This document shows positions 55,274 to 64,000 of a stretch of DNA of 64,000 nucleotides, piece by piece; the stretch's first letter is position 1; each line of letters opens with the position of its first letter. Location: positions 43,974,263 through 44,038,262 of the forward strand of contig NC_081541.1 of NCBI RefSeq assembly GCF_901000735.1. Reading direction: 5' to 3'. Made by a program: the position numbers and the translations under genes. The notes beneath the pieces were generated by a model. The model made no database searches and was not told the origin of the DNA. It was given only the letters and a program-made list of their open reading frames with translations. This stretch comes from Corylus avellana. Taxonomy: Eukaryota; Streptophyta; Magnoliopsida; Fagales; Betulaceae.

Positions 55274-56206
55274 TCATGTACTGATGTACTCATCCCCCAA
55301 AACACCCACATTTCCACCACTATACAACACCTTCAACAACTCCACCGCCTTGTTCTTCCCCTTCACGCTGCCGCTCTCCGCCACCTCCGCCAACCCCTCC
55401 ACCATCCTCATCCCCATCTCCCACACCTCCCTCCCCACCCTCTCATCGCCGAACCGCACCATATTCAGCAGCGCCGCCACCGCGTTCTCCCTCACCCTCA
55501 TGCTCTCTCCGCCCGCCCCATCCACCAACTCCACCAAAACCCCAATCCCCGACACCTTGCTAAACGCCTCCTCGCTCTCCTCGCACCCGGCCACCTGCGC
55601 TATGACGGCGGTCGCGTCCTCCACTATTCCGGAGATGGATACTCTCTGGATTAATCCGAACAGGGGCCCCACCCCGTCCAGGTCTATCACCGTCTTCCGG
55701 TTGGGCTGGTAGAGCGCGATCATAAACAAGGCCTTGAGCGCGTCCTTGATGGATCTGACGGCGGAGCTGGGGTGCTTTATTATGTCGACTAGCGCGTAGA
55801 CGATGTCGCGCTTGGATCCGATGATGGGTCGATAGGAGTCCTCGACGAGGAGGCTGTGGAGCGTGGCGGCGGACGACTGGACCGCGGAGGGCGACGATGT
55901 CGTGGCGTGGCGGGAGAGCGCGTGGGAAAGCGCGTCGAGAAGCCTGCGCGTGGACATGAGCGCAGTGCGCGAGGTGATCGAGAGGTTGAGCAGCGTCGCG
56001 GCCGCGTCTTCTTGGGCGGCGTGTGAGGACGAGTAAAGGGTCTCGGCGAGATACGGGATCGCGTCGGCTTCGGCGATGAGCGGGCGGGTTTCGGCGTCGT
56101 GCTTGGTCATGAGGCGCAGCTCGCTCAGAGCCTCGGCTCGGGTCTGCTCTGAGACCGAGCTGAGCCTCGCCACCAGGGTCCGCACCGTCCGGCGCTTCAC
56201 CTCCAT
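55274..56206 (-). CDS. ARM-repeat protein (PUB-type, no U-box)
   Basis: A single exon of 310 codons. The protein is nearly all armadillo repeats: LVARLSSVSEQTRAEALSEL, IPYLAETLYSSSHAAQEDAA with ATLLNLSI, LDALSHALSR, IVYALVDIIKHPSSAVRSIK with ALKALFMIAL, VGPLFGLI with VEDATAVIAQVAG, IGVLVELVDG with VRENAVAALLNM, and MRMVEGLAEVAESGSVKGKN with AVELLKVLY. These match the ARM half of plant U-box (PUB) E3 ligases. The U-box itself is absent, and the sequence before the ATG codes for nothing U-box-like, so it belongs to the PUB-related ARM-only group. These are probably protein-interaction scaffolds; the partner is unknown. G+C is clearly higher than in the flanks, as is common in intronless plant genes. 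The start is the first ATG in frame. Confidence 0.9.
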   Translation of the reverse strand: MEVKRRTVRTLVARLSSVSEQTRAEALSELRLMTKHDAETRPLIAEADAIPYLAETLYSSSHAAQEDAAATLLNLSITSRTALMSTRRLLDALSHALSRHATTSSPSAVQSSAATLHSLLVEDSYRPIIGSKRDIVYALVDIIKHPSSAVRSIKDALKALFMIALYQPNRKTVIDLDGVGPLFGLIQRVSISGIVEDATAVIAQVAGCEESEEAFSKVSGIGVLVELVDGAGGESMRVRENAVAALLNMVRFGDERVGREVWEMGMRMVEGLAEVAESGSVKGKNKAVELLKVLYSGGNVGVLGDEYIST

Positions 56207-57389
56207 CTCCGACTCAGAATCAAAGGGCTTGCTTAGTGGAAATTCGAAATCTTTTTTCTTTTCTTTTATTTTTGCTTGGGACTTTCTTCTCTTGTCAATC
56301 TAAATAATCACCAGCAATTGAAGTATGAAAAGGAAAGAAGAGCGGAAATGCCTTTTGGGACGAAGTTGGGTTTATTGTTGATGTCAATGGCTATCCACCT
56401 AACTTATCTTAAATGACGAAAATGCCCTTCTCTCCGCCGTCCCTTATCTTCTTCTTTCTCTCTCTCTCTAGTAAAAATTTACAGGGTTGAGATTTTCATA
56501 TTAAAATTTGTCAGTTTTAGAATATGAAAAATAGATAGTAAATATTGAATTGGTAAAACTGATAAACAGTGATTTGTCAATTTCAATTTCTTAATCCTTG
56601 CTTGCTGTAACAAGTAACTTTAATTTACTCTATTAATCTAACTAATTCTAAGCAGTGTTTCTCACAAAAAATTCTTAAATATTTAATTTAATATTACAGT
56701 CTACTAAATAATAATATTATTATTTTTTATTTTGTTGGGCACGAAAGAAAAGTTAAAAGTAAAATTTTGATATGTTTTTTATTACATAATTCAATGATGA
56801 GTGGGTGATTAAAGTAATGGGATTGGTTAAAAAAATGTGCTTTCTTAGAAGAATGGTATTTAAAGAAATGAATAATTAAAAGTTTATAACCCCATTTGGT
56901 CAGAGTGTCGGTTGGTTAAGCACGAGGTTTGAATTAAATTAATTCTCTTTTTTTTTTTTTTTTCTGATATATTTTAGTTACTTACAAAGTTTAGCAAGCA
57001 ATAATAATACGACTCTATCATTTGAAAACGTCATTCCGTACGGCTACATTGTCACTTGATTACCCATACCCGTGTATACAACAAGCCAACTTCAATTCAA
57101 TTTCTTAAATAATAATAATTATTGAGAATAAGAAACTAACAAAAAAAAAAAAAGAAGAAAAAAATGGGAAAAAAATTATATAGGGATCCTTTTTACTATT
57201 AAATAAAAACAAAAAAGTTTCAAATGAGTAGCTTAATCGGCTGAAAATCACACCTTATGAAACGAAAGTCTTGTATTTAAGAATGTATGCGTTTGCTGAG
57301 ATCATGTAAGATTGAATTTATTAAAAGGGACTCAAACTTAGCAGGTCACGGCTTACAACACGTATTTTATGAGTCGTTACAAAATGCTT
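56207..57389. other. promoter side of the ARM gene, no gene seen
   Basis: A (CT)n run at 56454-56469, an AT-rich region, a T tract at 56947-56963 and a truncated SINE (57220-57300). No coding region is supported. Confidence 0.4.
57220..57300 (+). mobile_element. truncated tRNA-derived SINE
   Basis: GAGTAGCTTAATCGGCTG followed by AAATCACACCTTATGAAACG matches the 5' part of the minus-strand SINE at 46163-46303. The 3' part is missing or diverged. Confidence 0.5.
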
Positions 57390-57690
57390 CCGGTCAATTT
57401 GGATACGAAAAACCCATTTGATTAAGTTGCGAGCGAAATGGTTTGTGCTATTTTGAACGAGTCCCCTTCAAGGCTAATGTTGTCAAACCTTATGTTCTCT
57501 AGACAGCTTTGACAATAAGCAAAACGACAAATAGATTCATCTTCATTTGGGTCCAAAAGGGGGGCCAACATTTGTTTTTTTTGCAAATCCAAGCAGCCCT
57601 ATTGGATAAGGACATAAGGTGTCTCAAATTGTAACATCAAAATTAATTTTGATAGTCCTACAAGTGGAGGGGTTCAAGGAGTCCAGGTGA
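57390..57690 (-). pseudogene. RNase H-like remnant
   Basis: In one minus frame TIKINFDVTI resembles the first strand of the LINE-associated RNase H domain, and in another ENIRFDNISLEGDSFKIAQT resembles its E-GDS strand. A frameshift must lie between them, and stops occur. The assignment rests on these two motifs. Confidence 0.45.
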
Positions 57691-58289
57691 AGGGAGAGTG
57701 GTTTTTCAAAGCAAAAGAAATGGTCCTTTTGTTCATTACTACACTAGAATAAGTCACATGTACTGTAGATACATTGAATATTTGCATTGTGAGGAGGAAA
57801 GAAACTCTTAAAAACATGTGACGTATTAACACCTATGTGAAACCTAGTCTTGGATAAAAAGGCCCATTCAATAAATTTGTTGGAAAAAGGCCCATTTAAA
57901 AAAAAAAAAAAAAAAAAAGACCACCTTCGAAGAGCTTTACATAAAAAGCCTAAAATTGCATTTTGAAAAAAAACATGATTATTACTATAATTTTTTTTTT
58001 TTTTTTTAAAAAAAAAGTTGGATGCACCGTATCCACGAAGAATCTCCAACACTTGGAAGAAACCCCCTATAGGTACAAATAAAGTTAATTGAGATGTAGT
58101 TGTAGATAAGATCTATGGGCGTATTAGGATGAGTAATGATGTAATCCCTCTTGTGTCTTTATTGAGTCACTCCAAGAATAATGTGACTATTAAAATTACT
58201 ATTGAGCTTATGATTGATCATTATTGAATTTTGATTAAATGATAATTTTGATAGCCACATCATTCTTGAAATGACTCAAAAAGAACACA
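57691..58289. other. intergenic, no gene seen
   Basis: AT-rich, with poly-A (57899-57918) and poly-T (57991-58007) runs. No coding region is supported. Confidence 0.4.
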
Positions 58290-58735
58290 AGAAAAATGTG
58301 TAGAATTACTCGTATTTAAGATTAGGATTGGTATTTTAGTATTGAATGATGAGGGACTTGTTTTGGCTGCACATAGCACTACAAGAAATATTTTAGTAGA
58401 ACCTGTTATGACTAAAGTTTGACAACTTTCCACGCTATAGATCTTAGTAGGGAGATTGACTTTTATGATATAATTTTGGAGGAAAATACCATGCAGATTG
58501 TATCTGCCGTGAAAGCGGCAAGTAAAAATTGGTGCAAAATTGGCTATATAGTTGACGGAATCAAGACGGGTTGCATCAACTGAGATCTTGGAGGATTGAA
58601 TTAAACGTGTCAAGAGGGATTTAAACTTAGCCGCTCATGCTTTAGTTAGAGAGGCTATTAGGTGTGTCGTAAATAGAATATAAGTTGAAATTCTAAATTG
58701 TATCCATAGTATTGTAACTAGGAAGCAAATTGGTC
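58290..58735 (+). pseudogene. RNase H-like remnant
   Basis: The plus strand carries RIGILVLNDEGLVLAAHST, then DIILEENTMQIVSAVKAASK with WCKIGYIVDGIK, then NLAAHALVREAI in a shifted frame. These are the three landmark parts of the RNase H-type domain in the right order. Stops and at least one frameshift separate them, so it is dead. Confidence 0.7.
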
Positions 58736-60554
58736 ATGTTTGATTGATGATTTATCAATAACAAATGCAATTTGATTTTTTTTTTTTTTTTAATAAAACA
58801 AAGACTTATACGAGTGTAAAGGATCTTTCATTGTTGGCATTAATTATTGGGCTTTGAATGAGACTGTTACTAGTAGACTTTGTCAACAATGGAGGTTCTG
58901 ATTTTTTTTTTTTTAGAAAGAAAATATTAATTTTGGAAATTTTAATCTAATTATACCATATCAATCATTTATTTTTGTAAATATATGTGATGATGATTTT
59001 GTGTTGATCATGACTGATATATACTCTCACATATGCCACCCTTAAATATTTATTGACTTGATGACCTTACAGTTCCATATCTACTAATGTAAAAGGTCAG
59101 ATATTTGACACCCACAAAGTCAAATTCAACTTATCCAGACAATAGCACATAACCCTTTTTTTGAAATGAGAAATATTTGCTTTTATTTTTTGTTTATTTT
59201 CTGTTCATCTCCTTACATAAGACGTGTAAATTCATTGTTAAATCTGTAGAATCAACATCTGAAATCCGCATACTTAATGGTAAATTTACAAAAAAGATGG
59301 ATAAGAGACGTGCAAGAGAATGATATCAAACACATCTCTTTAAAAAACAAAATTTTTTAACAAAGGGCACCAAATTTCATTCGTACCGTAGAGTATCATT
59401 GAGATAATAATATTTGCTCCGTTTGTTAATGCTTTTTATTTTTTATTTTTTTAAAAAAGTGTTATTATATGATATAAATGTGAAAATAATTTTGATTGTT
59501 TCTTTTTAAGTGTTTTGTACTTTTGTTTGTTCATTAATATTTTTGTTTTGAAAATAAAAAACAAAAGGAGAAGAACACCATGGAGCTTATAAACACATCC
59601 ATTTGTAATGCCACTTTCTCTTCCCTTACCCATCTTCCTTAGGTATTGTATAGAAAAATAAATGGGCACTGTCCCACATTAGCCAAAGAACGGGAGATGG
59701 ATGTGTTTATAAGCTCCACTAATCTTCTTTTAGTCCACAATTACATGACTGAGATACTTTTGTCGGTCCCACTTATAATCAAACTCTTATATTCAGTTCT
59801 AATGCCACTTTCTCTCTCCTTACCTATTATGCAGGAAAACAATGGTCATGTTAAGGACACAAGATGGTGGCCCAGAAGCAAAGGAGGGTGGAGTCGAGGG
59901 AAGAGGAAGCAACTAGGTTAATCTGTAGGCAAGGGTGGAACCACCCTAGGCTAGGCCCACCTCCAATTTTGTCCGCCTCGGCCCATGACCATCACCAACA
60001 ATATCTTATGTTTGCCTTGTTTAACGTGACAGTGTCAATCAGTTTGTATTTTTATTTTAAAAAACTTTAAGAATTAGTTGACAAAATTCTATTTAATTAA
60101 AATATAAATGTAATTTCTATCATTACCCGACATGTGAGTGTTCAAGCCAATGTAGGCTTTTTGCCAAATCCAGACTACCTTAAATTCTTGAGCATAGCAT
60201 GAGAGATTGATGATATTGTTTCATATACCTTTGTTGGGATTTTTCTTTTCTTTAGTACAAGTAAAATATCCTAATCAAAAGCTCTTTCATATATCCAAAC
60301 AACTTTTCACATGAATAAATTCATCCACTGACACAAACATGACATTTATCCATCTTTATTTATTTTGAAATTTTTTTTTGTTTTTTTTTTTTTTCAGAGC
60401 AGAAGCAAAAATAATTTGACAACAAACCCGTGACATGATACGACCCACTAAAGTAATCATCAACAATTCAAACTTGAGATAAAATAAAAAAGACATAGAC
60501 AGCTACAGAGATTCCTCCCGTGACACCCCCCTTTTCCCAAACAAGACAACAAAA
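58736..60554. other. intergenic / 3' flank of the protease gene
   Basis: Poly-T/A tracts and a 22-bp inverted repeat (listed separately). A segment at about 59930-59990 resembles the ends of the hAT-like family at 45445. No gene is supported. Confidence 0.4.
59579..59720. repeat. 22-bp perfect inverted repeat with a USE/TATA-like motif
   Basis: TGGAGCTTATAAACACATCC (plus AT) near 59581 is the exact reverse complement of the sequence ending at 59720. Between the arms lies TCCCACATTAG, close to the plant snRNA upstream element TCCCACATCG. It is followed about 24 bases later by TTTATAAG. A phrase AATGCCACTTTCTCT occurs both after the left arm and near 59800. No snRNA-like sequence follows. Confidence 0.6.
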
Positions 60555-63370
60555 TTAGGTGCAGAGTTCACGGGCCACGCCGAGCCTGGAGTTGGGCACA
60601 TCGAAAAGCACCCGGTGGTTCTGCTGCTGCATGTTCGCTATCACGTTCAGCACAGAGTTCACGTTGTCTGGTGCGGCTGCCATGGCTAGGCATGTGGTGC
60701 TGCCCACTGAGCTGTGGATAAGCAGGTTGTCTGCTGGCAGTGTCACATTCATGCCTGTGAACATCAACGTTATTGTGGGTGCAACAATTGGGACCGAGTA
60801 GCACGTGTCGAAGCCGCCTAGAGACGTCACTACTGCACTCCCGACTCGGCGGCGGAACTCGTTTCGCACAGCCTCGTACGCCGGTGTCACCAGCCGTGTG
60901 AAGACAGTGCCTGCTCGGAGCAAAAGAGATAAGATTTCTTGTTATTCGGTTGCCCGAATTTATGTGTGCGCGCGCCGCGTGCATGCATGCACATTTCAAT
61001 GTATAGTGGCAAGTGGTTCATAAAATTATTAGCAACCAACCATGGCTAAATTAAAATAATCATATGTATTTTGGACACATGACTGCTTAATAGACAGGAT
61101 TGAAGAGTTTCCACCAGCACTGGAAAAAATTTGTGCCCTAAAACAAGACAGTTATGTTGGCTGATTGTGACATTTGAGCTAGTAAAAAAAAAAGAAAGTA
61201 CATAGTTACATTTATCGATTTTAATTTTGTGACTGACTTGACTAATGGACCACATGAGAAGAGGCCAAGTTTTGGCAGATACTTAAGCAATCATAACCAA
61301 ATATAATGCACAAAATCAGCATTAAAAGACAAGTGATTAAGTATTATGCAAACAGTGGATAGATATATTAATAATTTTGTTAGTTCGAATTGGTAAGAAT
61401 TGAGTCAAGAAATGTGAGAGAGCTAATATGGGCTCATCTGCCCAAACAAATTTTGAATTGTCCGTTCATTTGCATGGGCAAGTAAACTACACAAAAACTC
61501 TCACATGTACTACTATTTGAATTGCTATTAATCTAAACAAGAAATTGAAGACTCGGATCCGCAAACATTACCTGAATCAATGACGGTCCCTGCTCCTGTT
61601 GCGGGATTGAACGCCAATGCACTTGGTGGAATGTCAACAATTTTCCGACCAACCCTAATCGCAACCAAGTTGACATAATACAATGATGATCTTCTAGGGT
61701 TTTTGAGCAAGGGGGTGTACTTGATCCTCTTTGGCTGCCCAACAGGACCAAGCCTCAAGGAACCAGAGAAGTTAGGGGACTTGAAGCTAGGCAAGCAGTA
61801 TGAAAATGTGGATTGGTAGAGGTTTTGGGTCTGGGATAGAAGTGAAAGTGGGCCTCGGCCCAAGCCCAATAGCCCTTGGGGAGGCACTGAGCTGCCGGTG
61901 GCCTTTTGTATGCAGCCAAAGGTGTAGCGAGGGACTGAGTCAGTGGCTAGGGTGATATTGTCCACAACTAGGTTAGCCGCCACGGATGAGCTGCCGTAGG
62001 TTATGTTGAAACCGCACACGGGGCCGTTGCAAGATGGGTTGGGTACCTGAGAATTTCAAAATGCTAATAATTCAAACAACAAATACGAGAGAATCTCAAC
62101 CACTCGCCAGTTCTGACATATTGGTCTCTTAAAAGACCTAATAATCCAGACCATGGGGACTGCAATAATTCAGCCGTGAACTTTGGGTCCGTGACATCAC
62201 ACTTCAAAACTGAAAGTGAAAACGTGAGGGCTTTTTTCTTGTTATATAAATCATTACATAGGATCAATTATTACTTATTAGGACTATATTAAAGAGCTAA
62301 GTATGTAGGAAAAAGAATCTCAAATTGGACCCACCATAATGATCTCCAATTGTGGCATGTAAAGAAAAACCATGAGAAATAGGAGGCTACAAATTGAAAA
62401 AAAACAAGAAAAGAGATGAGATTAGTTTTGTGATTAGGCCTAGCCTCTAAAGGATAAAGTTTTCTTTCAAGCGAGAGGGCAGAACAAATTCCTTCAATTT
62501 AGTCTATTAATCTTACGTCTTTTTAGAAAAAAAAAATATAAGAAATTTTTTTTTTAAAAAAAAACTTTGATTATTTTTGAAATGATTGGTGAATTAGAGA
62601 GCCGAGTGATATAGATCTCATCTCACTCATACTAAATTACTAAGAGTTTCACAAATGAAGTAAATAGTGCGATTTGGGTTACGCTCTTAAAATGTTCATT
62701 TGGGTTACACTCTTGAAACGTGCAACTTAAAAATGCAATTTAACGAGTAAAATAGTACTACTTTATTTGCGATTTGAAAACCGATATTAAAAAAAAAAAA
62801 TTCAAAAAATACATTTTTTATGATTTGGGTTAAAATCGTACTTTTACTACTCAAAATCGCAATGCCGAGAGCAGCACACTATACCTGCTTGCACTGGGGT
62901 GCCTGGCAACCAAGGGTCTTGTAGGAGGTGGACTTCTCAGAGGCAAACAGAGTGGATGAGCAGCCTACACAGCCGGAGCAGGGCACCCAGGCGGCATCAT
63001 TGCTGGTATCCATGGCCAAGAGCAGCGTCTGAGCCGGCGTACCAATCTTAGCCCTCACAATATACGTGGGATTCTGCGTGATCTGCCGGCCGGAGGCAAT
63101 CGGCACGACAGATTTCCTTGCCACCATGCTGGACAAGTACTGGACCCTGGCCTGGTCCTTGGCCAGCATTTGGAGCACACTCTCCTCCCACGAGAGTGGC
63201 TTTGCTGGCCTGAACGGCGAGCAGGGGCTGAACACGTGGAAAACTTGGAGGTCCGAGCCCTGGTCCGGGGTGTCGCACCTGGGGTACTTCTGGTTCAGCC
63301 CTTGGGCAAAGGAAACGAAGAGGATGAGGGCAATGGCTAGTTGAGAAAAGGGTCTCTGAGTCACAGCCAT
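60555..63370 (-). CDS. secreted aspartic protease, At3g54400/AED3-like
   Basis: Three exons on the minus strand: 63370-62885, 62046-61572 and 60910-60555. The introns are GT-AG, and the product is 438 residues. It is a nepenthesin-type (A1B) pepsin-like protease. A signal peptide (1-24, ending SFAQG) and a prosegment with PLSWEESVLQMLAKDQARVQ precede the enzyme. The first catalytic Asp is Asp121 in AMDTSNDAAW, and the second is Asp319 in TVIDSGT, which spans the exon 2/3 junction. The Cys-rich insert PCSGCVGCSS, the PQGLLGLGRGPLSL block, NPRRSSLYYVNLVAIRVG and NVIANMQQQNHRVLFDVPN closely match remembered At3g54400 and the apoplastic AED3. It is likely extracellular. The catalytic residues and the many Cys appear intact. 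Confidence 0.95.
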
Positions 63371-63443
63371 GGCTAGTTAGCTAGTTGTGTAGCTTGAGTG
63401 AGTTGGGTTTTGATGGTTGAGTGGGTTAAAGAGAGGTGGTGTG

Positions 63444-63453
63444 TATACTTATA
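63444..63453 (-). promoter_or_regulatory. TATA box of the protease gene
   Basis: On the minus strand TATAAGTATA lies about 75 bases upstream of the protease start codon, a normal distance for a short plant 5' UTR. Confidence 0.65.
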
Positions 63454-64000
63454 GCTTGCATTACTTTCTTTTCTTTTTTTGTTTTATGGTGGTGGGGGTA
63501 GTGGGGTGTCAAGTAGAACTCTCTAGTCAGTGCGTAGTTTCCCACCACTACTCTGTATTCCATTTCCTTTTGTGGCTGCTGGCCTCTACTGCCTCTGTCG
63601 CATTCAACCCGCGGAGCATATTTTAACTCCGGGTGTAAATTCTTATTATTTAGTTTTAATCCGTTAATTTTATATTGAATTTGTATCGAGTTTAAAAATC
63701 GTGTTAAAAATTATCAGTCATAATTATTGTGTGTCATGTTCGAACTGTGTCGATGCATAAGTGTATAATTAAGTATAGACGAGGGAAGAAGTATATTTTG
63801 GGCCCTATGATGTCACAGGAGGTGAATAGGTTACTATATCAATAAGAAAAGAGTACACTTTTTGAATAGTAAAACAAAATGATTTTGGGTTCTCAACATT
63901 CTCTTATTTGTCTCTTAATGAACCACTCACATGGCCAGAAATATTTCCTTTTTTTTTGTTGGAAGTGCCCAAAATGTGAACTTCGTTAAAAACAGATTTA
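63454..64000. other. promoter side of the protease gene
   Basis: No gene seen. A T-rich stretch on the plus strand (63466-63485) and AT-rich DNA fill the rest of the window. Confidence 0.45.

Noticed and set aside
56890..56965. Possible tRNA-like segment (GTCGGTTGGTTAAGCACGAGGTTTGAATTAA).
   Set aside because: It has an A-box and B-box flavour, but no cloverleaf can be built and no A tail or duplication was found.

Overview
The window is nuclear DNA from a flowering plant, most likely a woody rosid-type eudicot (inference). It is AT-rich. Its genes have plant GT-AG introns and belong to plant-specific families: PORR, trihelix SIP1, OSR/ARGOS, thioredoxin z and nepenthesin-type aspartic protease. 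Between them lie many short inverted-repeat transposons, tRNA-derived SINEs and decayed RNase H remnants. Three runs of N (5847-5965, 17915-18014, 18932-18951) show a draft scaffold.

Layout. 1-8.9 kb: a foldback element, an organellar PORR-domain RNA-splicing factor (minus strand) and a single-exon trihelix factor (minus) with telo-box motifs before its start. 8.9-28.2 kb: a block present twice in direct orientation. Each copy carries an apparently complete six-exon gene for the mitochondrial CGFS monothiol glutaredoxin GRXS15 (minus) and a decayed RNase H fragment. The halves holding the genes differ by small indels, a solo LTR and an 88-bp inversion. The other halves, about 4.7 kb each, look identical base for base up to an assembly gap. 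28.2-34.4 kb: gene-poor, with a very small OSR/ARGOS-type gene (plus) and several transposons with target-site duplications. 34.6-39.3 kb: the four-exon plastid thioredoxin z/CITRX gene (minus). 41.5-43.6 kb: a second, two-exon trihelix gene (minus). 43.6-55.2 kb: no gene recognised; it holds SINEs, hAT- and Mutator-like miniature elements, a 1.46-kb foldback element with a perfect 9-bp target duplication, and a GC-rich palindromic array. 55.3-56.2 kb: an intronless ARM-repeat protein without a U-box (minus). 57.4-58.7 kb: two more RNase H remnants. 60.6-63.4 kb: a three-exon secreted aspartic protease close to Arabidopsis At3g54400 (minus).

The genes do not form an operon or cluster. Several products act in organelles (PORR factor, GRXS15, TRX z), which is probably coincidence. 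I found no convincing undescribed system. The parts most worth checking are the mosaic GRXS15 duplication, which may be real or an assembly artefact, and the set of inverted-repeat elements whose insertion boundaries can be read directly. Exon boundaries and residue numbers were derived by hand from the sequence. Family assignments rest on recognised motifs and remembered homologues, not on database searches.
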